From UBA1952 sp965246905 (GTDB lineage: Bacteria > Bacteroidota > Bacteroidia > Chitinophagales > Chitinophagaceae), in the NCBI GenBank assembly GCA_965246905.1, contig CBDFFZ010000002.1, forward strand, positions 1-64,000: 64,000 bases of DNA. Reading direction: 5' to 3'. This document shows, in pieces, positions 1 to 7,900 of this stretch; position 1 is the first letter of the stretch, and each line of letters starts with the position of its first letter. The translations under genes were made by a program, and so were the position numbers. Under the pieces are notes generated by a model that searched no databases, had not been told where the DNA came from, and saw only the letters and a list, made by a program, of their open reading frames with translations.

Positions 1-1501
1 ACATAGCCTGCAACCATGCAGAGCTGGGCTTTTTAAATGCCGCCCAGCGCATCCGCATCACCGCCATCCTCGATACCGAACGCTTCCCCAAAAGCAAAGC
101 GCAGGCCGAGGAGATCATGCTTCGCTATCACCGCATCGGCGGCATTATGCAGCAATGCGTAAGCGAAGACAGCCCCATGAAGCGCGCCGTAGTAAGCGAG
201 CAGATCGATAAAGTATTGCTGCACCCCGTCTGGGGCAATGTAATACTGCTCACCGTGCTCTTCCTCCTGTTTCAAAGCATCTTCTGGCTCGCGCAATACC
301 CTATGGATTGGGTTGAGAGCGCCTTCAGCGCCATTGGCAGCTCCCTCACCAACGTGCTCCCGGATAATGCTTTCCGTGATCTTTTGGTCAACGGGCTGCT
401 CGCCGGAATCTCCGGCATTGCCGTCTTTATCCCGCAGATCATGATCCTGTTCGGCTGCATCACCATGCTCGAGGACAGCGGCTATATGGCCCGCATCTCC
501 TTCCTTACAGACCGCCTTATGCGCAGCGCCGGGCTCAATGGCCGGGCGGTTATGCCGCTCATCTCCGGCATGGCCTGCGCAGTGCCCGCCATCATGGCTA
601 CGCGCACGATCCAGAACCGTAAGGAGCGGCTTATCACCATTCTCGTTACCCCGCTCATGAGCTGCTCGGCACGCCTGCCCGTTTACACGATCCTCATCGG
701 GCTGGTCATCCCGCACAAATATTTTTTCGGCATTTTTAATCTGCAGGGATTAGTGCTGATGGGCCTTTACCTCCTCGGCTTTTTTTCTGCGCTTATCGTG
801 GCCAAAGTATTCAGCTATATCATTAAAATAAAGGACCGCACCTTCTTTCTCATGGAGCTGCCCGTGTACCGCGCCCCGCGCTGGAAGAACGTAGGCACCA
901 CCATGATCGAAAAAGCCAGGATTTTCGTGACCGATGCCGGCAAGGTGATTATGGTCATCTCTATTCTTCTTTGGGCGCTCTCCACCTACGGCCCGCCATC
1001 GCGCATGAGGGCGGTAACCGAAAAATACGCAGTCCTGAAAGCCGCGCACCCTGAGCAGGCAGCAGCACTAAGCAGGCAGCAGCAAACCGATAAGCTTGAG
1101 GCTTCCTTCGCCGGCATCATGGGCCCATGCCCTAGAGGCCCGTCATCCGCCCGCTCGGCTACGACTGGAAGATCGGCATTGCCCTCATCACCTCCTTCGC
1201 CGCGCGCGAAGTATTTGTAGGCACTATGGCCACCCTTTACAGCGTAGGCTCCGCCGAAAGCTCCGATGCCCCGCTCCGCGAAAAGATGCGCGCCGCCACC
1301 TGGCGCGATGGCCGGCCGGTATATACCTTAGCCGCCGGAGTATCGCTGCTGGTATTTTACGTATTTGCCATGCAGTGCATGAGCACCCTCGCCATCGTAA
1401 AGCGCGAAACCAAAACCTGGAAATGGCCGGTAGTACAGTTTGCCTACATGCTCGCACTGGCCTATGTATGCGCATTTGCGGCATTCTGGCTGCTGAAGTA
1501 G
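1..1501 (+). CDS. feoB: Ferrous iron transporter FeoB, C-terminal part, frameshifted
   Basis: This is the membrane part of FeoB, the GTP-dependent Fe(II) importer of the inner membrane. The N-terminal G-protein domain lies before the window and the frame is open from base 3. Recognisable FeoB gate motifs include CAVPAIMATR and SCSARLPVYT, followed by several hydrophobic segments. The reading frame changes after ...SFAGIMG: one extra C lies in the ccc at 1124-1126 and one extra G in the gg at 1137-1138. Removing both restores GIMGHALEPVIRPLGYDWK, the expected family sequence, and then runs on through TSFAAREVFVGTMATLYSVG to the stop at 1499-1501. As given, the first frame ends at 1220. Either the gene is a recent pseudogene or the two insertions are sequencing errors; I cannot decide which. 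Confidence 0.88.
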
Positions 1502-1773
1502 TTGGGGTATTTTTTGGTTAAGCTTGTGGATCACTATTAAGCAGTCGTGGCGTTGGCACCATTCATCAGTCCTTTTCTATTAAGCTTTTCCTGCATTTCG
1601 TAAGTTATAGACCACAGATTGAGCTGATTAAGCTGATTTAAAAGGATTTTTTAGAGCTTTTCAACATAAAATGGGCTTGCCCGGGTTCCTCCTTCCCGCC
1701 AAGGAACTAACCGTGCTGGATATTACAAGGCGGCAATCAATCGGCGCGAATCAATAAGAGCCCTCAGCTTTCA

Positions 1774-1822
1774 CCGGCTTTAGCCGGAACAAAAAAGAAT
1801 AGCCCACGGTTTGAACCGTGGG
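1774..1822. repeat. Two-hairpin REP-like composite, copy 1
   Basis: Hairpin A is CCGGCTTTAGCCGG at 1774-1787. A spacer of 14 nt follows (1788-1801). Hairpin B at 1803-1822 has a perfect 9-bp stem (CCCACGGTT / AACCGTGGG) around a 2-nt loop. The same arrangement occurs inverted at 33476-33525 with the same hairpin A core and the same 14-nt spacing (taking hairpin B from 1802), but a different hairpin B. This is the architecture of bacterial REP doublets. No RAYT transposase is present in the window. Confidence 0.7.
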
Positions 1823-1885
1823 TTTACTTAACCACCTTTAACATCACACATTACCCAAACACCTTAAACTCCTGCAATCTTTAGT

Positions 1886-1893
1886 TATTTTTG
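1886..1893 (+). promoter_or_regulatory. Possible Bacteroidota -7 box upstream of dxs
   Basis: TATTTTTG matches the Bacteroidota sigma-A -7 consensus TAnnTTTG and lies 36 nt before the dxs ATG. No good -33 TTTG was found at the expected distance, so support is modest. Confidence 0.35.
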
Positions 1894-1929
1894 GGCTGTT
1901 TTCTCCACTATTTTCTCATAGCCGCCAAG

Positions 1930-3897
1930 ATGGATGCAATTATAGCAGGCCCACTGCTCAGCCGGATCAACAATCCTGATGATCTTAAAAAAATACCGGT
2001 TGAGCAGCTCCCGCAGGTTTGCGCCGAGCTCCGCCAGTACATCATCGATACAGTAAGCATTTACGGCGGCCACTTCGGCGCAAGCCTCGGCGTAGTAGAG
2101 CTATCGGTAGCGCTACATTATGCATTGAACACCCCCGACGATCAGCTTATCTGGGATGTAGGCCACCAGGCTTACGGGCATAAGATCCTCACCGGCCGCC
2201 GGGAGCAGTTCCATACCAACCGCAAGTATGGCGGCCTCAGCGGCTTCCCGAAAAGAAGCGAAAGCATTTACGATGCATTTGGCGTAGGGCATTCTTCCAC
2301 CTCCATTTCCGCAGCGCTCGGCATGGCTATTGCCTCTAAATATAAAGGCGAAACGGAAAGGCAGCACGTAGCCGTAATAGGCGATGGCGCCATGACGGCA
2401 GGCCTCGCATTCGAAGCACTGAACCATGCGGGAGTAAGCGGCGCCAACCTGCTTGTTATCCTCAATGATAATAATATGAGCATCGACCCGAATGTGGGCG
2501 CGCTCAAGGAATACCTCACCGACATTACCACCTCCCAAACCTGGAACCGGATGCGGGATGACATCTGGAAGCTACTCGGAAAGCTGCCTTATCCGCAGTT
2601 CCAGCAGGGAATGGCCTCGAAAGTGGAAGCAGGATTAAAAGGCATTGTGTCTAAAAGCAGCAATTTATTTGAGAGCCTCGGCATGCGCTACTTCGGCCCT
2701 ATCGACGGCCACAATGTGCTCAAGCTTGCCGATACGATCAAGGACCTGAAGGCCATTCCCGGCCCCAAGCTCCTGCATATAAAAACGGTAAAAGGCAAGG
2801 GCTATGAGCTCGCCGAGAAAGACCAGACGCTCTGGCATGCACCCGGCACTTTTGATAAGATCACCGGCATCATCAATAAAAAAATATCCACCCAACCGGA
2901 GCCTCCTAAGTATCAGGACGTATTCGGCCATACCATCGTGGAGCTTGCCGAAGCCAATCCGCTGATCATGGGCATTACCCCGGCAATGCCTTCCGGCTGC
3001 TCCCTGAAATATATGATGGAGGCCATGCCCGATCGCGCGCTCGATGTAGGCATCGCCGAGCAGCATGCCGTAACGCTCAGCGCCGGCCTCGCCACGCAGG
3101 GTATGAAAGTGTTCTGCAATATCTATTCTTCCTTCATGCAGCGCGCCTACGATATGGTGATCCACGATGTGGCGATCCAGAAGCTGCCGGTCATTTTCTG
3201 CTTAGACCGCGGCGGACTTGTGGGAGACGATGGCCCAACGCACCACGGCGCCTACGATCTTGCATTTATGCGCTGCATCCCTAATATGATTGTGAGCGCA
3301 CCGATGAATGAAAGCGAGCTGCGCAACCTGATGTACACCGCGCAACTGCCGGAAAATGTTTTGCCCTTTTCTATCCGCTATCCGCGCGGGCAGTGCGTAA
3401 TGCCGGAGTGGCGCACGCCGTTCCAGAAAATCACTCCCGGCACTGGCCGTAAAATATGCGATGGAGAAGACGTGGCTATCCTTACCATTGGCCATCCCGG
3501 CAACTTTGCGGTAGCAGCCTGCAAAATGCTTGCTGCCTATGGGCTGCATCCTGCCCATTATGATCTGCGCTTTGTAAAGCCGCTTGACGAGGCTGTGCTG
3601 CATGAAGTGGCGCAACGCTATTCAAAGATCATTACGGTTGAGGACGGAACAGTTGTTGGCGGCTTTGGCAGCGCGGTACTTGAGTTTATGGCTGCCAATA
3701 ATTATACGCCGGAGGTAAAGATGCTGGGCATCCCCGATCATATTGTAGAGCACGGCAAGCCGGAAGAATTGCAGCATGAGTGCGGTTTTGATGCAGAGGG
3801 AATCTGTGTGGCGGTGCGGGAGATGATGGGTGTGCCAGTGCTTGCACCACAAGCGAGTGATAAATTTGCAAAGCTGCAACCCAGTGCAAAGAATTAA
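1930..3897 (+). CDS. dxs: 1-deoxy-D-xylulose-5-phosphate synthase
   Basis: This thiamine-diphosphate enzyme condenses pyruvate and glyceraldehyde-3-phosphate to DXP, the first step of the MEP isoprenoid pathway, in the cytoplasm. Family motifs are clear: DVGHQAYGHKIL, the ThDP/metal motif GDGAMTAG followed by NDNNMSI, and GIAEQHAVTLSAG in the pyrimidine-binding domain. The C-terminal transketolase domain is complete. The frame is open upstream, but the ATG at 1930 (MDAIIAGPLLSRINNPDDL) fits the family N-terminus and gives 655 residues; a longer start at 1891 would add 13 atypical residues. No Shine-Dalgarno sequence is visible. The protein supplies precursors for quinones and lipids, which suits the UbiA-type prenyltransferase found further along the window. 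Confidence 0.97.
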   Translation: MDAIIAGPLLSRINNPDDLKKIPVEQLPQVCAELRQYIIDTVSIYGGHFGASLGVVELSVALHYALNTPDDQLIWDVGHQAYGHKILTGRREQFHTNRKYGGLSGFPKRSESIYDAFGVGHSSTSISAALGMAIASKYKGETERQHVAVIGDGAMTAGLAFEALNHAGVSGANLLVILNDNNMSIDPNVGALKEYLTDITTSQTWNRMRDDIWKLLGKLPYPQFQQGMASKVEAGLKGIVSKSSNLFESLGMRYFGPIDGHNVLKLADTIKDLKAIPGPKLLHIKTVKGKGYELAEKDQTLWHAPGTFDKITGIINKKISTQPEPPKYQDVFGHTIVELAEANPLIMGITPAMPSGCSLKYMMEAMPDRALDVGIAEQHAVTLSAGLATQGMKVFCNIYSSFMQRAYDMVIHDVAIQKLPVIFCLDRGGLVGDDGPTHHGAYDLAFMRCIPNMIVSAPMNESELRNLMYTAQLPENVLPFSIRYPRGQCVMPEWRTPFQKITPGTGRKICDGEDVAILTIGHPGNFAVAACKMLAAYGLHPAHYDLRFVKPLDEAVLHEVAQRYSKIITVEDGTVVGGFGSAVLEFMAANNYTPEVKMLGIPDHIVEHGKPEELQHECGFDAEGICVAVREMMGVPVLAPQASDKFAKLQPSAKN

Positions 3898-3912
3898 AGC
3901 TATAGTTCAATA

Positions 3913-4368
3913 TTGCAGTTTGAATATTACAGCTTTGACGCCAGTCCATCTTTCCATGATTTTGAATTCACAAGCACAGGGACAAAAGGAGCAATTAAAA
4001 AGGTAGCGCGGTTTACGAAGCTTGAAGGTGATGTTTACAATTTTGCATTCGGAGATTTGGATGAGCATACAGGCGCTATCAGCGATACTGTAGTGAGCAA
4101 TAATGGCGATCCTCAGAAAATCTTCTTCACCCTTGGAAGGATTATTCTTGACTTCACCATATTATATCCTGAAAGCAGGATATTCATTCAGGGCAGTACC
4201 AATACGCGCACGAGGCTTTACCAGATAAACATCAATAAATACCGGCCAGAAATTGATCCACTGTTTGAAGTAATGGGCTATTTAACCGATGAGTGGGAAT
4301 TTTTTAGGCCGGCCGGGCACTATCAAGCATTTCTTTTTTGGCGACATGAGACACCTCTTTTGTTTTAA
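3913..4368 (+). CDS. DUF6934 family protein
   Basis: A protein of 151 residues resembling the Bacteroidota family DUF6934, whose function is unknown. Features that fit are the N-terminal FEFTSTGTKGAIKKVARF stretch, the YNFAFGDLDEHTG motif, VSNNGD, and QGSTNTRTRLYQ. No signal peptide or membrane segment is evident. The dxs stop codon is in frame with this ORF and no ATG lies between, so translation must begin at TTG 3913 (or another rare codon), only 15 nt after dxs. It is followed after 9 nt by a 56-residue basic protein, and the two probably form a pair. The family assignment rests on remembered family sequence, not on a search. Confidence 0.72.
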   Translation: MQFEYYSFDASPSFHDFEFTSTGTKGAIKKVARFTKLEGDVYNFAFGDLDEHTGAISDTVVSNNGDPQKIFFTLGRIILDFTILYPESRIFIQGSTNTRTRLYQININKYRPEIDPLFEVMGYLTDEWEFFRPAGHYQAFLFWRHETPLLF

Positions 4369-4377
4369 ATTTACAGT

Positions 4378-4548
4378 ATGGAAAACGGGAAAAATAAACT
4401 GAGTAATCCTGTGCTCAAAGCAAAGACCAATCCTGAAATGACTGATTATTCGAAAGCTCCTTTTTTCGGAGAGAAAGCTAAAAAAGATCAGGCATTTTTG
4501 AAAAAAGCAGGGTTGCCAAAAGCAGGTCAGAAAGTCAAAAGCAACTAA
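4378..4548 (+). CDS. Small basic protein, 56 residues
   Basis: An ATG at 4378 opens a frame of 56 residues ending in TAA at 4546-4548. The product is rich in lysine and asparagine (begins MENGKNKLSNPVLKAKTNPE, ends in a KAGQKVKSN tail), with no membrane segment and no cysteine. It starts 9 nt after the DUF6934 stop and shares its low GC (23 of 60 bases in the row at 4381). The position suggests co-translation with the DUF6934 gene. I do not recognise a family; a toxin-antitoxin-like or partner role would be speculation. Confidence 0.6.
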   Translation: MENGKNKLSNPVLKAKTNPEMTDYSKAPFFGEKAKKDQAFLKKAGLPKAGQKVKSN

Positions 4549-4593
4549 TTGTAGTAGTGCTTTGATAAAGCAGGACCGCCCGTAAAGAAATAC

Positions 4594-6591
4594 TTACCTC
4601 ACCGCCGCCTTCCCGTGCTCAATAAGCCACTGCGAAGTCTGCAGCCATGAAAAAGCCGCTGTGCGCATCGCAATTGCAACGGCCGAATCCCCTGCATAAT
4701 AATCTTTCTGATCGCCGGTTTTATAATGGTACAGGCCGGGCGAGGCACCTTCCCGATATATATACAGCAGGCTGTCGCTCATGCAGCCAAGTTTATCATC
4801 CGAAGAGAAAATGGCGTAAAGCTTGCGCTCATGCAGCAGATCGGTGCTTAACGTATTATTGATATAAGGCTTGCCGCCTACTAGGCCCATCACGGTAGCG
4901 GCAACATCCGTTTGCAGGCCCATCTGCGGGTATGCTTTTGATTTGGTAAAGCCCGGCGCATACATCACCAGCGGTATATGGTGGTAAGGGATGGAGATAT
5001 CATATACATTATTCCCGCAGGAGCAGCCATGATCTGCCACAAAAACGAACAGGGTATTCCCGAACCAGGGTTGCCGGGCGGCATACTGTAAAAAGCGCCG
5101 TAGCGACCAGTCGGCATATTCCGTGCTTTGCTTGTATTTATCTTCTTTATTCTTTGGGATGAATCCTGTTTCTGTAGGGATGATGATCGGGTCGTGGTCG
5201 GAGCCGGTCATGAAGGCGGCGAAGAAAGGCTTTCCTTTAGCGGCTGCATTTGTAAGTACCGGCGTTGCATAGCGGAACATATATTCATCCGGCACGCCCA
5301 TTGTGCTGCGTACCTCCTTTGCCGGATAATTTTTCTGCCCGATGATCCGGTCAATGCCATTTGCTGAGAGGAAGCCGCTCATATTATCAAACAGCTCATC
5401 GTGCGTGGTGAAGAACATCGTCTGGTAGCCCTGCTGCCGGAGCATTACCGGCAGCCCGTCTATCTGCGGTACGGTTACCACTTCCATCGGGTGCCTCTTC
5501 ATGAGTGCCGGGTGGCCGAAGAGGGTGCTGTAAATACCATTGTAGGTATGCAGGCCGGCGCTCCAGATATTATCAAAAGCCCATGCAGTGCCGGCGAGGC
5601 TGTCTAAGAAGGGCGTGAGCCTGTATTTATTACCGTAGCGCTGCATCTTGGCGGCGCTCATGCTTTCCATAATTACCAGTACTACATTGCGCCCCTGCAG
5701 CGGGCCGGCAGTGCTTATGCTTCTTGCAATGGGCGATCTGTTCGCCAGGCTTGCATCTGCATGAAGCATTGCCGCGGTATTTTCTAAAGCAGCTTTATCG
5801 CTTATCCAGTGCAGGCGCTGATTAGCCGGCTCCTGTGCATCCATCAGGGTGCGCATGAAGGTAAATACCGGGTTGAGGCCGAGGGAATTGATGGTAGGAT
5901 CATCGCAGAAATAGGCGGCTCCGGCAAGGATCGGCGTTTTGGCTTCGATGCGGCCGCGCATCCCCAGAAGCGATAATCCTAAGAGAACCAGGAGCACGGG
6001 ACTGTAATACCAGGAAGGCTTTGCAGCGGGGCGCACCATCGCCAGCGATTGTATGTGCGAGCGGCAAATGCCCCGGAGCAGAAGAGAATAAAGCGCGCCG
6101 ACAGCTACGAACAGGAGGATGAACCAGTAATAATGCCGCTCCTGCAGCACCATATTGAGCCCGAAGCTGCTGTGCCCTTTCCAGGCCATCAATGTATCAT
6201 CCAGCCGGCGGAAGAAGTGCTCGTAGAATGGAATATCTATGGCGCAGAGGAGGAATGCTGCTGTGAATACGATACCCGCGTAAATATACCCTGCCCGTAT
6301 GGCCCAGGGCCGCAGCAACCCGGTAATGGCGAGGAAGCCAAGTGCCAGGAGCGGCAGCGCAAGCAGGTAGCAGGTAATGACGGTATCGAACCGGAAGCCC
6401 ATGATAAACGCCTGCGCCACGAGCCGGTGCCGCTCCATGCCAAAGTGCAGGATATCTTTCTGATGCAGTGAAAGCAGCAGTACGCGGAAGGCGGTAAAGC
6501 ACAAAATGCTGAGGCCATAAACCGTAAGGAGGTAGCTTACATGGGCATGGCGGCGATTAAAGAACTGCTGAAGGCGGTGCATAGGCAACAA
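4594..6591 (-). CDS. LtaS-like membrane sulfatase / phosphoglycerol transferase
   Basis: A polytopic membrane enzyme of 665 residues with about five hydrophobic helices in the first 220 residues and an extracytoplasmic alkaline-phosphatase-fold domain from about residue 300. Metal and nucleophile signatures of the LTA-synthase/sulfatase group are visible: VVLVIMESMSA (Glu ligand), the Thr in LHTYNGIYSTLFG (candidate nucleophile), FFTTHDE and FVADHGCSCGN. In Bacteroidota such proteins are annotated as LTA synthase family and are thought to move phosphoglycerol or phosphoethanolamine groups onto envelope lipids or glycans. The substrate here is unknown. The gene stands alone between a convergent small ORF and a 378-nt gap. 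Confidence 0.88.
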   Translation of the reverse strand: MLPMHRLQQFFNRRHAHVSYLLTVYGLSILCFTAFRVLLLSLHQKDILHFGMERHRLVAQAFIMGFRFDTVITCYLLALPLLALGFLAITGLLRPWAIRAGYIYAGIVFTAAFLLCAIDIPFYEHFFRRLDDTLMAWKGHSSFGLNMVLQERHYYWFILLFVAVGALYSLLLRGICRSHIQSLAMVRPAAKPSWYYSPVLLVLLGLSLLGMRGRIEAKTPILAGAAYFCDDPTINSLGLNPVFTFMRTLMDAQEPANQRLHWISDKAALENTAAMLHADASLANRSPIARSISTAGPLQGRNVVLVIMESMSAAKMQRYGNKYRLTPFLDSLAGTAWAFDNIWSAGLHTYNGIYSTLFGHPALMKRHPMEVVTVPQIDGLPVMLRQQGYQTMFFTTHDELFDNMSGFLSANGIDRIIGQKNYPAKEVRSTMGVPDEYMFRYATPVLTNAAAKGKPFFAAFMTGSDHDPIIIPTETGFIPKNKEDKYKQSTEYADWSLRRFLQYAARQPWFGNTLFVFVADHGCSCGNNVYDISIPYHHIPLVMYAPGFTKSKAYPQMGLQTDVAATVMGLVGGKPYINNTLSTDLLHERKLYAIFSSDDKLGCMSDSLLYIYREGASPGLYHYKTGDQKDYYAGDSAVAIAMRTAAFSWLQTSQWLIEHGKAAVR

Positions 6592-6969
6592 TTAATGGGA
6601 GTGCTTTTCAGTGAAGACGAGGAAAAGCAGGGATTAATTGGAGAATGGGATTCAAGGAAGCTTATGCAGCAGATAAGCATCCCGCTTTAGCGGATTGTAT
6701 TAATATAATACACTATGTGAATGCCATCCGGCAAAATGAGATGCCAGTCTGGTGAATGGAGATGCCTTTCCGGCAAACCCGGAAGTTCGTTCGTTGCCTG
6801 CGATTCACTGAAAAGCCGTTTGAGTTATTTTAAAAGGGGATTCAGTTAATATACAGCTTAGCCAAACGGAATGACAAAGTTGCCGGATAGCAAAGTCGCT
6901 GAATATTAAAAGCTCCCGCAGCTCAGCTCCCCGTATATTCTTCAGAGGAAATTGATCCTACCGTATCTC
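6592..6969. other. Intergenic region with 21-bp tandem units and small palindromes
   Basis: This gap of 378 bases contains no convincing gene. It holds the palindrome CCGCTTTAGCGG (6682-6693), an AT palindrome (6697-6711, stem GTATT/AATAC), a three-unit 21-bp tandem array (6717-6779), and a fragment GGAATGACAAAGTTG (6868-6882) resembling one arm of the dispersed palindrome seen near 33 and 44 kb. Confidence 0.55.
6717..6779. repeat. 21-bp tandem array, three units
   Basis: Three contiguous 21-nt units at 6717-6737, 6738-6758 and 6759-6779. Each contains GATGCC or AATGCC near its start and a CCGGCAAA or CTGGTGAA core at the same offset. Units are diverged but in register. It lies between the LtaS-like gene and the L,D-transpeptidase gene. 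Three further loci in this window share the 21-nt period with unrelated sequence. Confidence 0.6.
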
Positions 6970-7740
6970 CTAAAAAATATACTTCCCTTCGGGGGAATAC
7001 AGCACTGGGAGGAGCTTTTTGGATTGCTCAAAATAATCGTACTCGGATTTCAGGTTTACCCAAAAACGCTGCTTCGTAGTATCGGTGCCATATTCGCGGC
7101 CTAAGTAATTGAGCCCCCTGCGGTCAAAACGTGTGGGGTAAATGTGTACCGGAATATAGTTCTGCCCGCTGAGCTTTGCATTGAGGCAAAGGATATACAG
7201 CTCGCGAATCACAGGGTCGGTCATGGGCAGGCAGCCTACGGTTACACAGCCGCCGTGAATGTAGATATCACCGCCGGGCTTTACCTTATCGCCAATTACC
7301 ATATCCGAATAATTAGGATAGTTGAGCAGGAGGGAAAGATGAAAATCGCTCTTAGGGTTAAAATCATCGATGAAGTACATGCCTTCCGGCACCTGCCGGT
7401 CGCCTTCCCAGCGCTTGGGGCCGAGTGCACCCGATAGTGCGCAAATGCGGTAGTTTTTAATCAGGGTATATTTACCGGTATCATCGCCACGTGCCCAGAG
7501 CTCCAGCTCATTGCTGCTCTTAAAAAAGCGGAGGTAGATATTTGCTGCCGGGAAAGGGATCTTTTTAGCGGCAAACAAGCTCCGCAGGCTGTCGTTGTTC
7601 TGCGCCCATGCCTGTGCTACGCGGGAGAAGGAGAACTGGAAATTACGAAAGGTGGCTGCATCGTCCTGGGCATTTGCCGCAAGGCTGCATAATAAAATAG
7701 ATGCAATGGCAAGCGCCCTGCGAAACAGCTTTTGGATCAT
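6970..7740 (-). CDS. Secreted murein L,D-transpeptidase family protein
   Basis: A protein of 256 residues beginning with a signal peptide (basic MIQKLFRR, hydrophobic core, ending near SLAANA|QD). The YkuD-type catalytic motif is clear: IHGGCVTVGCLPMTD, with the His and the nucleophilic Cys of the HGx...GC signature. Upstream, YTLIKNYRICALSGALGPK and VPEGMYFI also fit the fold. The enzyme should work in the periplasm on peptidoglycan, forming 3-3 cross-links or attaching proteins; which of these cannot be read from sequence. The neighbours on both sides are also exported. A terminator lies upstream, so it is probably transcribed on its own. Confidence 0.88.
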   Translation of the reverse strand: MIQKLFRRALAIASILLCSLAANAQDDAATFRNFQFSFSRVAQAWAQNNDSLRSLFAAKKIPFPAANIYLRFFKSSNELELWARGDDTGKYTLIKNYRICALSGALGPKRWEGDRQVPEGMYFIDDFNPKSDFHLSLLLNYPNYSDMVIGDKVKPGGDIYIHGGCVTVGCLPMTDPVIRELYILCLNAKLSGQNYIPVHIYPTRFDRRGLNYLGREYGTDTTKQRFWVNLKSEYDYFEQSKKLLPVLYSPEGKYIF

Positions 7741-7827
7741 TGGTTGGAAACGGTATTGGTAAAAATGGTGATCCGCTTTCGCGGAAAGGCCTGCAAATAT
7801 AAGCTACAAAACGGCGCAGGTTTCCCC

Positions 7828-7869
7828 AAAAAAACACAGCAACAAAGCCTTAACGACCTTATTGCTGTG
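7828..7869 (-). terminator. Rho-independent terminator after the PKD/T9SS gene
   Basis: On the minus strand an 8-bp stem (CACAGCAA / TTGCTGTG, plus-strand 7835-7842 and 7862-7869) is followed by seven T residues (plus-strand A-run 7828-7834). It sits 32 nt after the stop of the PKD gene. Confidence 0.75.
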
Positions 7870-7900
7870 CTGTAGTAAAATCTAAAAATCAGCTATCTGC

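Larger units (their letters stand above)
1502..1929. other. Intergenic feoB-dxs with two hairpin repeats
   Basis: This gap of 428 bases has no convincing gene. It holds a two-hairpin REP-like composite (1774-1822, listed separately) and, near its right end, a possible -7 promoter box for dxs. I see nothing else recognisable. Confidence 0.6.
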
